Notes: generated by a model not told the origin, from the sequence alone. A DNA stretch of 64,000 bases from Pelomonas sp. Root405 (GCF_001425165.1 NZ_LMDU01000001.1:1-64000), one strand, 5' to 3'. Counted from the first letter of the stretch, positions 8,044 through 17,042 are shown. Made by a program: numbers and translations.

Positions 8044-8173
8044 GGGCTCCTCCCGGAATAGCTGGTGGGCGGCCTGGGGTCAGGCCTTGCTCGTATCGAA
8101 ATGCATCATCCCGGCCCGGCTGTTTCGCCAGCCATCCCTAGCTCGGTGCTAACCCCCGAGTCAGGGGGTCATC
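8044..8173. promoter_or_regulatory. Intergenic region with nested inverted repeats before the cohesin operon
   Basis: In 130 bp there are two inverted repeats: ACCCCC-N6-GGGGGT (8152-8169) and GGCTG-N6-CAGCC (8118-8133). The first lies 4 bp past the stop of the minus-strand gene ending at 8174 and could be a weak terminator without a good T-run. The second could be an operator or part of the leader of the cohesin operon. No convincing -35/-10 or sigma-54 pair was found. Confidence 0.35.
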
Positions 8174-8695
8174 TCATTTTGAAGCTTGGGGACGGCGCTC
8201 GAAGCCGAAGCGCTGCGGCATGTCAGCCGACGGCAGTTCCATGGGCGTCCAGCGCCCTTGCTCGACGGCATCCGCCGCCGGTCCCATATCGGCCGTGTGC
8301 ACCAGGCCGAATCCGAGATCGGTCTGCAGATAGAGGCGGCCCTGCTCGTCGAGCCAGCTCGACGCGACGGTGGCTGCCAGACCGGTGTGGCTCAGCACGT
8401 GGCCATCGGGCTGCAGGCGCCAGATCCACGGTGTGCATTCCAGCTCGACGTAGACGCGCTGCGGGCCGTTCTGGAAGAACCAGCAGCCGGCGTCATCGGC
8501 CGCGTAGTTGCGCTCGATGAAGGCACGCAGCTTGTCGTGGTTGATGCGGCTGCCCTTGACCTGAGGGAACGCACCGGCCTGCTGGATGCGTTCGTCGCGC
8601 ATGTACCAGTCGCCGCGCGCATCCAGCGCCAGCCAGCCATAGCAGTGGGGGACGTTGGGCCACTTCTTCAGGGCCGCCTGAACAATGTCATCCAT
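8174..8695 (-). CDS. Conserved Burkholderiales protein of unknown function
   Basis: A 173-residue soluble protein starting MDDIVQAALKKWPNVPHCYG. I recognise this start, and the following GWLALDARGDWYMRDER, from an uncharacterised family common in Burkholderiales. I am not sure of its DUF number (I think of the 2944/2946 pair). Trp, Asp and aromatic residues are frequent and there is no signal peptide or membrane helix. The ATG at 8695 fits the conserved family start better than upstream in-frame codons. It follows the YheT-type hydrolase gene by 25 bp, so both are probably on one transcript. Confidence 0.72.
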   Translation of the reverse strand: MDDIVQAALKKWPNVPHCYGWLALDARGDWYMRDERIQQAGAFPQVKGSRINHDKLRAFIERNYAADDAGCWFFQNGPQRVYVELECTPWIWRLQPDGHVLSHTGLAATVASSWLDEQGRLYLQTDLGFGLVHTADMGPAADAVEQGRWTPMELPSADMPQRFGFERRPQASK

Positions 8696-8720
8696 CGATG
8701 AGCTCCATGGGCGACCTCCT

Positions 8721-9686
8721 TCAGCGTTGCTTGCAGAGCCAGTCGCAAACCTGCTCGGGCATGGTGAGCAGATGGCCCGGCAGGCGGCCGGCGGGGAAGC
8801 CGACATGGCCGCCGTGACCCGGCTGCCAGAGTGTCACATAAGCGCCCACTTCAGCGGCATGCGGCAGGCTGTGGCCGGGCACGAAAGGGTCGTTGCGCGC
8901 GTTCAGCACCAGGGCCGGGATGCGGATGCGGTGCAGATGCGGCTTGGCAGCCGCGCGGGTCCAGTAGTCCTCGGTGTTCCTGAAGCCGTGCAGCGGTGCG
9001 GTGAAGAGGTTGTCGAACTCGTAGATCGTCGTCGCACGCCTGAGCCCTTCGCCGTCGAACAGGCCGGGGTGCTGCTGCAGCTTGCGCAGCGCCTTGGGGA
9101 TCATGGTGCGCAGGAAGCGGCGGGCATAGACCTGCCGGTTGAAGCCGCGGTCGATGGCCGCGCCCGCCGCGGCCAAGTCGATGGGTGAGCAGATCGAGCA
9201 GACGGCGATGGCCAGTTGCGCGGCGTTGTGGCCGGCCTCCTCGGCCCAGCGCATCAGCGCATTGCCGCCCAGCGACACGCCGGCGACGAGCAGGGGCCGG
9301 CCATGGCGTTCGCGCAGGCGCTGGAGGATCCAGCCGACTTCCTCGTAGTCGCCCGAGTGATAGGCCCGCGGGCCGCGGTTCAGCTCCCCCGAACAGCCGC
9401 GGAAATGCGGCAGCGCCATGGCCCAGCCGCGCGCGCGGGCGACGCTCGCGAACGCCACGCTGGAGTGACTGGTGCGGTCGCCTTCCAACCCGTGGAACAA
9501 CACCAGCATCGGCGCATCGGCAGGCGCATCCGCCAGGAAGTCGACGTCGATGAAGTCGCCGTCCGGCGTGTCCCAGCGCTCGCGCGTCCAGTTCGGCGCG
9601 ATGCCGTCATGCTGGCGGCTGAAGAGGGCGGGCCAGATGGTCTGGGCGTGGCCGCCAGGCAGCCAGCGCGGGGCGCGGTACTGCAC
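8721..9686 (-). CDS. YheT-family alpha/beta hydrolase
   Basis: A 321-residue cytosolic hydrolase of the YheT / UPF0017 family, related to eukaryotic ABHD1/3 proteins. The family start RAPRWLPGGHAQTIWP is clear. LVLFHGLEGD (about residue 61 on) supplies the oxyanion region, the nucleophile elbow is VAGVSLGGN (Ser near 139), and the catalytic His is in QPGHGGHVGF near the C-terminus; the Asp is probably in NARNDPFVP. Physiological substrates of the family are uncertain; short acyl esters are cleaved in vitro. Length is as usual. It is separated by 8 bp from the NTF2-like gene upstream and so is probably cotranscribed. Confidence 0.88.
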   Translation of the reverse strand: MQYRAPRWLPGGHAQTIWPALFSRQHDGIAPNWTRERWDTPDGDFIDVDFLADAPADAPMLVLFHGLEGDRTSHSSVAFASVARARGWAMALPHFRGCSGELNRGPRAYHSGDYEEVGWILQRLRERHGRPLLVAGVSLGGNALMRWAEEAGHNAAQLAIAVCSICSPIDLAAAGAAIDRGFNRQVYARRFLRTMIPKALRKLQQHPGLFDGEGLRRATTIYEFDNLFTAPLHGFRNTEDYWTRAAAKPHLHRIRIPALVLNARNDPFVPGHSLPHAAEVGAYVTLWQPGHGGHVGFPAGRLPGHLLTMPEQVCDWLCKQR

Positions 9687-9694
9687 GCCGCCGC

Positions 9695-10150
9695 CTAGTG
9701 GAGCGTGCCGGCGTCTGCCACCAGTTCCTGGATATCGCCTGCGTTGCCCGGGCTGGCGTGATGCAGCACCAGGCGCCAGCCAAGCGCCGTCTTCAGATAG
9801 ACGTTGGTGGCGATGACCCAGGAGGTTGGCGCGGTGGGCTGGTCCTTGCCGTGCAGTTGCACGCGCTCCAGCACATGGTGGATGGCGCAGTCGCCGCTGT
9901 GCAGGCGCCGCACCCGCTCGGGGTGCACGTTGACATTGCCGCGCTGGAACACCGCCTCGAAGGCGGCGCGGATGGCCGTCATGCCGACGATGCGCGGACC
10001 GCCCGGGTGCACACAGGCGATCTCCTCGTCATCGGCCCACAAGGCCATCAGGTGGTCGAGGTCGGCGTGCTGCAGGGCCTCATAGAACTGGGCCTCGGTG
10101 TCGTCGGGCGAGGCGAGCAGGGCGGCGGTCTGGGCGGCTGAGCGGGGCAT
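9695..10150 (-). CDS. SnoaL/NTF2-like (DUF4440-type) protein
   Basis: A 151-residue protein with the cone-shaped NTF2-like fold pattern: an N-terminal helix pair (EAQFYEALQHADLDHLMALW), then ADDEEIACVHPGG, RIVGMTAIRAAFEAVF and alternating beta strands ending in WRLVLHHAS. Members act as small hydrolases, isomerases or ligand-binding proteins, and nothing here fixes the activity. The ATG at 10150 is used because the DNA upstream encodes a low-complexity Pro/Gly translation. First gene of a probable operon with the YheT-type hydrolase; divergent from the lipoprotein gene at 10242. Confidence 0.8.
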   Translation of the reverse strand: MPRSAAQTAALLASPDDTEAQFYEALQHADLDHLMALWADDEEIACVHPGGPRIVGMTAIRAAFEAVFQRGNVNVHPERVRRLHSGDCAIHHVLERVQLHGKDQPTAPTSWVIATNVYLKTALGWRLVLHHASPGNAGDIQELVADAGTLH

Positions 10151-10241
10151 GGCGCGATTGTAGGAAGTCGGCTGGCCGGTGCGGGCGAGCGCTACATTGC
10201 GCCGGCCAGATCGCTGCAGATCACTGCCAGATGCCGTCCCC

Positions 10242-12212
10242 ATGCCGCTGCTGAAAACCATCGCTTCCCTGTCGATTTCCCTGTTGGTGGCTGCCTGCGG
10301 TGGCGGAGGTGGCGGTGATGCCGTGCCAACCCCGCCGCCCGGCCCGGTCACGGTGCCGCCTCTCGGCACGCAATGCCTCAGCGGCTCCGTGGCGCGCCTG
10401 GCGCTGCCGGCCGTTGCCAGCGCGGGCCGCAACCAGGAACTGGCCCTGTTGGCCTGCGCCGGGTCGCGGCTGGAGACGGTGCAATGGCGCCAGACCGATG
10501 GTGCGGCGCTGCTGCCCGCGTCGGCGCGCTCGCAGGCGCTCAGCGTCGCGCCGGCTGCGGCCGGCCGTTATGCCTTCAGCGTGGACTTCACCGACGCCCG
10601 GGGCGCCAGCCACAGCGGCCAGGCCGAGCTGAGCGCGACCGCGCCCGACGCCACGGCCATGGTGATACGCGGCGAGCCGTCGGTATGGGCCGGTGGCCAG
10701 ACCTCGCTGCGGGCCTGGGTCGATGGCCTGGCCCCGGCCGACTACCTGCTGGCGCAGGTGCGCTGGCGCCGCGTCGACGGCCCCGACGTGAACCTGGGCG
10801 ACGCCACCCAATGGCGCGTGATCTTCACGGCCCCTGCGGTCACTGAGGACAGCCTGCTGCGCCTGCGCGCCGAGGCGACGCTGGCCGACGGGCGCAGCGT
10901 CAGCCAGGAGTTCAGCCTGCTCGTGCAGCCCCCGCCCGCGGCAGCGGCGTCGCCGCTGTTCGGCGCGGGCAACCTGTCCTCGCGCGTCTATCCCTACGTG
11001 GCAGGCGGCCCGCATGCTGCAGCGCTCCGCGAGTGCATCTACACGCCGGCGCTGACCACGGCCACGCTCTGCACGCTGGGGCGGCTGCCGCTGTTGGGCG
11101 CCGAGACGCGCGGCGAGCTGCCGAGCGTGGAGCAGGTGATGGCGCGCGTGCTGGTGTCCAACGACTGGATGGGCCAGCGCTTCGAGACCTTCCTGCGCGA
11201 GCAGGACACCAGGGGCGACTTCCGCCGCCTGCTCAACGCCACCACGGCCATCGTCATCGGCGGCCGGGTGCGGCCGGCTTTCTACTGGAGCGCCACCGGC
11301 GCCATCTACCTGGACGCGGACACGATCTGGCAGACGGCCGTCGAGCGCGATAGCGTCAGCGAAGCGCCCGACCCGCGCAGCGATTACGGCAGCGATCTGG
11401 CCTACACCATGCTGTGGCGTTATGTGCAGGGCAACCAATCGGTCGGCGGGCGCAGCCCCGTGCTGGAACGCGCATCACGCGACAGTGCCGCACTGATCCC
11501 GGCGTTGGGCCGACTGCTGTACCACGAGCTGATTCACGCCAACGACTTCCTGCCGCCGCGCGTCCACCTGCTGCTCAATACAAACCTGCGCGTCTACGAG
11601 GCCATACCCCCAAACACTGGGTCTGAACAACTGCGCGCGCAGCTGCCGTTCTACTCGCAGGAGATGGTCGACCTCGGTCGCGTGCAGTTCTTCGGTGTGG
11701 CGTCCACGGCGACGCAGCGCGGCTACCAGCCGGCCGACATCGCGCGCTTCTTCAGCGCCGACCGCGTGACCGACGACTACAGCTATTCCATGCCCGTCGG
11801 CCAGACCGTGCCGCGCGAGGATGCCGCCATGCTGGCCGAGGAGGCGCTGATGCAGCTGCGCCACGGCGTGCTGCGTGACGTGGCGGTGGTGCCGCAGTTC
11901 CTCAGCGGCGCCAGCGCCGACCAGACCGTCACCTGGGGCCAGCGCGGCCGCGTGGGTGACGCGGCCATCAAGCCGCGCGCGGCGCTGGTGCTGGCAGAGA
12001 CCATGCCCTGGCTGCCGGCCGGCTTCACCAACGGTCTGGCGCCGCCGCTGCCGCTGCGCGCCGGTCTGACCTGGGGACAGAACCTCGACCAGGGCGCGCT
12101 GGCTGTTGGCATGGTGCGGCCGCTGACGGCCACCGAACGCGCGCTGGAGGCCGACCTGGACGCGCAACGCCGTGGCGCGAGGAACAACCGCGCCGCCGAA
12201 CTGGCGCGTTAG
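10242..12212 (+). CDS. Lipoprotein with HELIH zinc-metallopeptidase-like motif
   Basis: A 656-residue predicted lipoprotein: a short basic start, a hydrophobic core and the lipobox LVAAC (Cys about residue 19), followed by a poly-Gly linker. The N-terminal half has two or three Ig/PKD-like beta domains (for example GRYAFSVDFTDARGASHSG). The C-terminal half contains RLLYHELIHANDF with an H-E-x-x-H zinc motif at residues 428-432; glutamates further on (LAEEALMQ) could supply the third ligand. I cannot assign it to a named peptidase family. The ATG at 10242 is chosen because it starts the lipoprotein signal. Single gene, divergent from the NTF2-like operon. Confidence 0.72.
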   Translation: MPLLKTIASLSISLLVAACGGGGGGDAVPTPPPGPVTVPPLGTQCLSGSVARLALPAVASAGRNQELALLACAGSRLETVQWRQTDGAALLPASARSQALSVAPAAAGRYAFSVDFTDARGASHSGQAELSATAPDATAMVIRGEPSVWAGGQTSLRAWVDGLAPADYLLAQVRWRRVDGPDVNLGDATQWRVIFTAPAVTEDSLLRLRAEATLADGRSVSQEFSLLVQPPPAAAASPLFGAGNLSSRVYPYVAGGPHAAALRECIYTPALTTATLCTLGRLPLLGAETRGELPSVEQVMARVLVSNDWMGQRFETFLREQDTRGDFRRLLNATTAIVIGGRVRPAFYWSATGAIYLDADTIWQTAVERDSVSEAPDPRSDYGSDLAYTMLWRYVQGNQSVGGRSPVLERASRDSAALIPALGRLLYHELIHANDFLPPRVHLLLNTNLRVYEAIPPNTGSEQLRAQLPFYSQEMVDLGRVQFFGVASTATQRGYQPADIARFFSADRVTDDYSYSMPVGQTVPREDAAMLAEEALMQLRHGVLRDVAVVPQFLSGASADQTVTWGQRGRVGDAAIKPRAALVLAETMPWLPAGFTNGLAPPLPLRAGLTWGQNLDQGALAVGMVRPLTATERALEADLDAQRRGARNNRAAELAR

Positions 12213-12230
12213 TCTCGCGTTAGTGGCGCT

Positions 12231-12446
12231 TCAGTGACCGGCGTGGAGCACTTCGCCGGCCTTGAGCTTGTAGGCCGTGCCGCAGTAAGGACACTGGCCC
12301 TGGCCGCCGTGGGTCAGGTCGATGAAGACGCGCGGGTGTGAACTCCACAGCGGCATCTTGGGGTTGGGGCAAAAGACGCTGCCGTTGTCCTGGCAATCCT
12401 TGGCAGTCACTTCGACGGTGGCGGCGGGGGTCTGGGTCGTGCTCAT
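12231..12446 (-). CDS. Zinc-finger CHCC-type protein
   Basis: A 71-residue protein of the zf-CHCC family, related to the zinc-binding NDUFS6 subunit of mitochondrial complex I. Candidate ligands are Cys18, Cys26, His46 and the pair in CPYCGTAY (52-55). Its exact bacterial role is not settled. It starts 10 bp after the ilvE stop on the same strand, an arrangement common in Burkholderiales, and is presumably cotranscribed. Confidence 0.88.
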   Translation of the reverse strand: MSTTQTPAATVEVTAKDCQDNGSVFCPNPKMPLWSSHPRVFIDLTHGGQGQCPYCGTAYKLKAGEVLHAGH

Positions 12447-12456
12447 GTTTGTGCTT

Positions 12457-13389
12457 TCAGACGGCGGTCAGCCATTCGGCGTACTTGGCGTTGCGGCCGT
12501 TGACGATGTCGAAGAAGGCCGACTGGATCTTCTCGGTGATGGGGCCGCGCGAGCCGGCTCCGATCTCGATGCGGTCCAGCTCGCGGATGGGTGTCACTTC
12601 GGCGGCGGTGCCGGTGAAGAAGGCCTCGTCGCAGATATAGACCTCGTCACGCGTGATGCGTTTCTCGACCAGCTTCAGGCCCAGGTCCTGGCAGATCGAG
12701 AAGATGGTGTTGCGCGTGATGCCGTTGAGCGCACCGGCCGACAGGTCGGGCGTGTAGACGACGCCGCCCTTGATGACGAAGAGGTTCTCGCCCGCGCCTT
12801 CACTGACGAAGCCAGAGGCGTCCAGCAGCAGGGCCTCGTCGTAGCCGTCGTCGGTGGCTTCCATGTTGGCCAGGATGGAGTTGGTGTAGTTGGACACCGT
12901 CTTGGCCTGCGTCATCGTGATGTTGACGTGGTGGCGGGTGTAGGAGCTGGTCTTGACGCGGATGCCGCGCTTCAGGCCTTCCTCGCCCAGGTAGGCGCCC
13001 CAGCTCCAGGCGGCCACCATCAGGTGTACCTGGTTGCCCTTGGGGCTGACGCCCAGCTTCTCGGAGCCGATCCAGATCAGCGGGCGGATGTAGGCGCTCT
13101 TCAGGCCGTTGGCCTTGACCACCTCGCGCGTCGCTTCGTTCACCTGCTCCTGCGAGAACGGGATTTTCATGCGCAGGATCTTGCCGCTGTTGAACAGACG
13201 CTGGGTGTGCTCCTGCAGCCGGAAGATAGCCGTGCCGTTGACCGTGTCATAGGCGCGCACGCCCTCGAAGGCGCCGCAGCCGTAGTGCAGGGTGTGGGTC
13301 AGCACGTGGATCTTGGCGTCGCGCCAGTCGACGAGTTCGCCGTCCATCCAGATCTTGCCGTCGCGGTCGTGCAGGGGGGCGGGAACCAT
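12457..13389 (-). CDS. ilvE: Branched-chain amino-acid aminotransferase
   Basis: A 310-residue PLP enzyme of fold type IV. It transfers the amino group between glutamate and the 2-oxo acids of leucine, isoleucine and valine, the last step of their synthesis. LHYGCGAFEGVRAY (about 35-47) is the classical IlvE start region, and the PLP lysine is Lys163 in TQAKTVSNYTNS. EGAGENLFVIKGG and FFTGTAAEVTPI are the conserved cofactor and substrate blocks. Length is normal and no residue appears missing. It heads a pair with the zf-CHCC gene. Confidence 0.96.
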   Translation of the reverse strand: MVPAPLHDRDGKIWMDGELVDWRDAKIHVLTHTLHYGCGAFEGVRAYDTVNGTAIFRLQEHTQRLFNSGKILRMKIPFSQEQVNEATREVVKANGLKSAYIRPLIWIGSEKLGVSPKGNQVHLMVAAWSWGAYLGEEGLKRGIRVKTSSYTRHHVNITMTQAKTVSNYTNSILANMEATDDGYDEALLLDASGFVSEGAGENLFVIKGGVVYTPDLSAGALNGITRNTIFSICQDLGLKLVEKRITRDEVYICDEAFFTGTAAEVTPIRELDRIEIGAGSRGPITEKIQSAFFDIVNGRNAKYAEWLTAV

Positions 13390-13426
13390 CGTTACTCCAA
13401 TGCGTGCAGGGTGAAAGCCGGCGATT

Positions 13427-13813
13427 TTACGAAGAGCCCGCAGTTTCCCCGGCGCGCAGCAGCCGCCACTCGGCGAGCTTGCCTTTCACCAGCTTGACTT
13501 CCACCGTGTCGCCGCCGGGGTCGCGCCAGACAAAGGTCTCGGGGGCCTGCTTGACCCCCAGGCTTCCGGCCAGCCGGATCAGGTCCACCAGTTTCATGCC
13601 GACATGCAACTTGCTGTTGAGCATCACCGCATTGCCCACCGAGCCCATCGGCGCCGCGCCGGCCACCTTCATGACCCGCATCAGCCGCGACATCTGCAAC
13701 AGCAGCCAGAAGACGATGCCTGTCATCGCGAAGATGACGCCCTGCCAGCCCAGCAGCGCGCCGCCGAGCACCAGGGCGGCGAGCGCCAACCCGACGCCGA
13801 TCCATGGATTCAT
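13427..13813 (-). CDS. Small inner-membrane protein of unknown function
   Basis: A 128-residue protein with two predicted transmembrane helices at about residues 4-22 and 25-43, then a cytosolic or periplasmic domain of about 80 residues (SVGNAVMLNSKLHVGMKLVDL, later DTVEVKLVKGKLAEW). I know similar unassigned proteins from Burkholderiales but no function. Its start overlaps the stop of the monooxygenase-like gene by 4 bp (ATGA), so the two are translationally coupled. It ends 37 bp before the ilvE start. Confidence 0.72.
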   Translation of the reverse strand: MNPWIGVGLALAALVLGGALLGWQGVIFAMTGIVFWLLLQMSRLMRVMKVAGAAPMGSVGNAVMLNSKLHVGMKLVDLIRLAGSLGVKQAPETFVWRDPGGDTVEVKLVKGKLAEWRLLRAGETAGSS

Positions 13814-14157
13814 GATTGGGGGTCCTTGTTGCCGTCCGTGCGTGCCCAGGCATAGGCGCGCTCCACCTTGGCGACACGCAAGGTGTAGTGCTGGTACCAG
13901 TCGCTGCGCCCGGTGTCGCGCGCGATCTTGTGCTCGGCGTTGCGGCGCCAGGCGGCAATGTCCTCGGGGGTGCGCCAGTAGGACACCGTGATGCCGAGGC
14001 CGTCGTCGCCGCGCGCGCTCTCGACGCCGATGTAGCCCGGCTGCTCAGCGGCCAGCGCGACCATGCGGTCGGCCATGCCGCCATAGTCCGCGTCTACGTG
14101 CGTGCGCTGGCTGGTGAAGATGACGGCGTAGTAAGGGGGCTCGGGCAGGGCGCTCAT
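13810..14157 (-). CDS. Antibiotic-biosynthesis-monooxygenase-fold (ABM) protein
   Basis: A 115-residue protein with the ferredoxin-like ABM pattern: YYAVIFTSQRT, a helix DRMVALAAEQPGYIGVES, then GITVSYWRTPEDIAAWRRNAEH. Such proteins are cytosolic dimers that act as cofactor-free oxygenases or haem-degrading enzymes, or have unknown roles; the full IsdG-type haem residues are not obvious. I use the ATG at 14157 because the sequence upstream does not match the family. It overlaps the membrane protein gene by 4 bp. Confidence 0.82.
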   Translation of the reverse strand: MSALPEPPYYAVIFTSQRTHVDADYGGMADRMVALAAEQPGYIGVESARGDDGLGITVSYWRTPEDIAAWRRNAEHKIARDTGRSDWYQHYTLRVAKVERAYAWARTDGNKDPQS

Positions 14158-14327
14158 GGGCGCGCATCCTGCCACGGAGTCGGGGTTGCGGGCCGAGCGC
14201 CGGGCCGCTCTCAAGCCGGCCCGCCTTGGGCGATGTGCATCGCGGCTCGATGCCGCGAGCATCGCCGTCCCCCGGGGGACCGATCAGGCTCGCCTGCGTC
14301 CAGCAGCGCGAGACTGGGCGAGGGGCC

Positions 14328-14759
14328 TCAGGTCGGCACTTTCAGCAGCACGCAGCGAACCCATTGGCCCGACTCCAGCGCCGCGTTGTGGCTCGTCAGG
14401 AACTGCTCGGCCGTCGAGTTGCGGGCGGTGAAGCACATGCCGTGCAGGATGCCCATGCGTGGCACCGGGCGCGACCATTTGCGCTCGACGACGCCGTTGA
14501 ACCACGACACCTGCTCGTCGTCCGAGTCCACGTCGGCGCGGCCCAGCAGCAGCACGACCTCGTACTTCGACTCGGTCAGCGGTTCGGCGGCGCTGGTCAG
14601 CACCTGCAGGCCGCCGTCGCTCATGTTCAGCACGAGGCCGGCCGGCCCCTGGCTGAACTGCACCGGCTTGAAGACCCAGCCTGGCAGGGAGTCGGCATCG
14701 TGCTGTGCGGCCAGAAAGTCGGTGCGTGCGTGCTGCCTGAGATTGGCTGGATCGGACAT
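14328..14759 (-). CDS. PilZ-domain-like protein
   Basis: A 143-residue protein whose centre reads GLVLNMSDGGLQVLTS, matching the N-x-S-x-x-G motif of PilZ domains that bind cyclic di-GMP. The preceding R-x-x-x-R motif is less clear (RQHARTDF near the start is the best candidate), so binding is uncertain. The rest is a beta-barrel-like pattern with an Arg-rich strand RKWSRPVPRMGILHG. The ATG at 14759 is the first reasonable start. It lies 92 bp beyond radA on the same strand. Confidence 0.72.
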   Translation of the reverse strand: MSDPANLRQHARTDFLAAQHDADSLPGWVFKPVQFSQGPAGLVLNMSDGGLQVLTSAAEPLTESKYEVVLLLGRADVDSDDEQVSWFNGVVERKWSRPVPRMGILHGMCFTARNSTAEQFLTSHNAALESGQWVRCVLLKVPT

Positions 14760-14851
14760 GAAAGGGTTCCTCCGGGACGAGGCCCCGATCCTAAGCAGAC
14801 TTTGGCGCGGCGTGCACCATGGAAACCTGTTGTCGCAGTCCCGGGTCTTGC

Positions 14852-16216
14852 TCAGGCCAGACCACGCAACACCTCGATGGCCTGCTCGACGCGTTCGACG
14901 GCATGGATCGTGAGCCCCTCGATGGCCTTCTTCGGCGCATTGGCCTTGGGCACCACGGCTACGCTGAAGCCCAGCTTGGCCGCCTCCTTCAAGCGCTCCT
15001 GCCCGCGCGGCGCGGGGCGGACCTCGCCGGCCAGGCCGATCTCGCCGAACGCGATGAAGCCCTTGGGCAGCGCCCGGCCGCGCAGGCTGCTTTGAATCGC
15101 CAGCAGTACCGCCAGGTCGGCCGCGGGCTCGCTGATGCGCACGCCGCCCACCGCGTTGACGAACACATCCTGGTCGCCCGTCGCCACGCCGGCATGCCGG
15201 TGCAGCACGGCCAGCAGCATCGCCAGCCGGTCGCGGTCCAGGCCGACTGACAGCCGCCGCGGACTGATGCCGCCGCTGTCCACCAGCGCCTGCAGTTCCA
15301 CCAGCAGCGGCCGCGTGCCTTCCAGCGTGACGAGCACACAGCTGCCTGGCACCGGCTCGGCATGCGTCGACAAAAAGATGGCGCTCGGGTTGGTCACGCC
15401 CTTGAGCCCCTTCTCCGTCATCGCGAACACGCCAATCTCGTTGACGGCGCCGAAGCGGTTCTTGATGGCGCGCACGAGGCGGAAGCTGCTGTGCGTGTCG
15501 CCCTCGAAGTACAGCACCGTGTCGACGATGTGCTCCAGCACGCGCGGGCCCGCCAGTGCGCCTTCCTTGGTCACGTGGCCGACCAGCACGATGGCGCAGC
15601 CGCGCGCCTTGGCCGTGCGCGTCAGCTGGGCCGCGCACTCGCGCACCTGGGCGACCGAGCCGGGCGCGGACGACAGTTGCTCGGAGTACAGGGTCTGAAT
15701 GGAGTCGATGACGCAGAAGTCGGGCTCCTCGACCTCGATGGTCGCGAGGATGCGCTCCAGGCTGATCTCGGCCAGCACGCGCACCTTGGTGACCGACAGC
15801 CCGAGCCGGCGCGAGCGCATCGCCACCTGCGCGCCGCTTTCCTCGCCGGTCACGTAGAGCACCTTGACGGTCTGGCTCAGCGACTCCACCGCCTGCAACA
15901 GCAGCGTCGACTTGCCGATGCCCGGGTCGCCACCGATCAGCACCACGCCGCCGGCCACGATGCCGCCGCCCAGCACGCGGTCCAGTTCCTCCTGGCCGGT
16001 GGGGGTGCGCTCGAAGTCGCTGGCCTCGATCTCAGACAGCGTGGCCACGGGCTGGCTCTTGGCCAGCGACTGGTAGCGGTTCTTGACGCCGCCCGTGGGT
16101 TCGGCGGTGCCCTCGGTCAGCGTGTTCCAGGCGCCGCAGTGAGGGCATTTGCCCAGCCATTTGGCATTGGTGCCGCCGCACTCGGTGCAGGTGTAGATGC
16201 TTTTTTGGGTGGCCAT
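14852..16216 (-). CDS. radA: DNA repair protein RadA
   Basis: A 454-residue RecA-related ATPase that drives branch migration of recombination intermediates. The N-terminal four-cysteine zinc finger is C10-x2-C13 ... C24-x2-C27, Walker A is GGDPGIGKST (about 95-104), the RadA-specific KNRFG motif follows near residue 250, and the C-terminus is the Lon-protease-like domain (SVGLDRDRLAMLLAVLHRHAG onwards). I use the ATG at 16216, which begins MATQKSIYTCTECGG as in homologues. It is followed by a membrane-protein gene upstream with 13 bp separation, on the same strand. Confidence 0.97.
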   Translation of the reverse strand: MATQKSIYTCTECGGTNAKWLGKCPHCGAWNTLTEGTAEPTGGVKNRYQSLAKSQPVATLSEIEASDFERTPTGQEELDRVLGGGIVAGGVVLIGGDPGIGKSTLLLQAVESLSQTVKVLYVTGEESGAQVAMRSRRLGLSVTKVRVLAEISLERILATIEVEEPDFCVIDSIQTLYSEQLSSAPGSVAQVRECAAQLTRTAKARGCAIVLVGHVTKEGALAGPRVLEHIVDTVLYFEGDTHSSFRLVRAIKNRFGAVNEIGVFAMTEKGLKGVTNPSAIFLSTHAEPVPGSCVLVTLEGTRPLLVELQALVDSGGISPRRLSVGLDRDRLAMLLAVLHRHAGVATGDQDVFVNAVGGVRISEPAADLAVLLAIQSSLRGRALPKGFIAFGEIGLAGEVRPAPRGQERLKEAAKLGFSVAVVPKANAPKKAIEGLTIHAVERVEQAIEVLRGLA

Positions 16217-16229
16217 GCAGCCATTGTCG

Positions 16230-16928
16230 TCAGGGCGTGCGCCAGATCCTGGCGGCATGGGGCAGCGACTCGGCCTGGGGCATCCAGCGGTCCAGCGCCG
16301 CGCCCAGGCCCACGCCGGCCAGCAGCAGCGCTAGCGCGCCGGTCCAGGTGTGCCGCAGTGCGCAGCGCAGCCAGCCGCCGCGCTCGAACTGGCGCTGGTG
16401 CCGCCAGGCCAGGCCGGCAGCGAAGGCGGCCAGCGCGACTTCCACCGACACCGCCATCAGCACCTCCACGCCGAATAGCAGCGTCACACCGGTGCCGAGC
16501 AGCGCAGCCAGCATGAGGGCCATGGCGATCAGCGCAGCGATCGGCAGCAGCACCAGGGCGCCTTCGTCCAGGTCCGGCAGATCCAGCGAGCGCAGCGCAC
16601 GGCCGCCCAGGCGGGCGCCTGCATCCGCGGCGTCGAACCCGATCTCGGCCGCATCGCCCAAGTCCGCGTCCTCACGGCTGAGCAAGTAGGCGGCCCACAG
16701 CCGCAGCAGGCCCAGGTAGACGCCGTAGCTGATGACGAGACTCAGGCCGAAGCGCAGAGACAGCGCGTCCACCCCTGCGGCGCGCAGCAGCGCACCGCTG
16801 AGCCACAGGCAGCCCAGGCAGCACAGCGCGATCAGCCCCACGTGCAGACGCAGCCAGCGGTGCGTCTGCAGCCAGCGGCGGGTGCTGAGAATCTGTCGTT
16901 CGACTGAGGGCGTGTCATCGCGGCGCAT
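16230..16928 (-). CDS. Multi-pass membrane protein of unknown function
   Basis: A 232-residue protein with four to five hydrophobic segments, at about residues 28-48, 57-80, 125-150, 150-175 and 195-218. A soluble acidic loop lies between the second and third (REDADLGDAAEIGFDAADAG). No catalytic or transport motif is recognised. The ATG at 16928 is chosen over in-frame codons upstream because it starts a plausible polar N-terminus. It is 13 bp upstream of radA and probably cotranscribed; divergent from the LysE-type exporter. Confidence 0.7.
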   Translation of the reverse strand: MRRDDTPSVERQILSTRRWLQTHRWLRLHVGLIALCCLGCLWLSGALLRAAGVDALSLRFGLSLVISYGVYLGLLRLWAAYLLSREDADLGDAAEIGFDAADAGARLGGRALRSLDLPDLDEGALVLLPIAALIAMALMLAALLGTGVTLLFGVEVLMAVSVEVALAAFAAGLAWRHQRQFERGGWLRCALRHTWTGALALLLAGVGLGAALDRWMPQAESLPHAARIWRTP

Positions 16929-17042
16929 GGCGGCGATTCTGGTGCTGCCGGGCGATGTGGCGCGGTGAATAAAGCCCGCGCTGGCAGCAACGCGGAGCTG
17001 CATGGGACACTCGCGCCCCAGCAGTTTTCGGCGGAGCCCGTC

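Noticed and set aside
12322-13497. Plus-strand frame of 391 codons opposite ilvE
   Set aside because: ilvE on the minus strand has every conserved PLP motif; the opposite reading is Val/Ala/Gly/His-rich with no domain.
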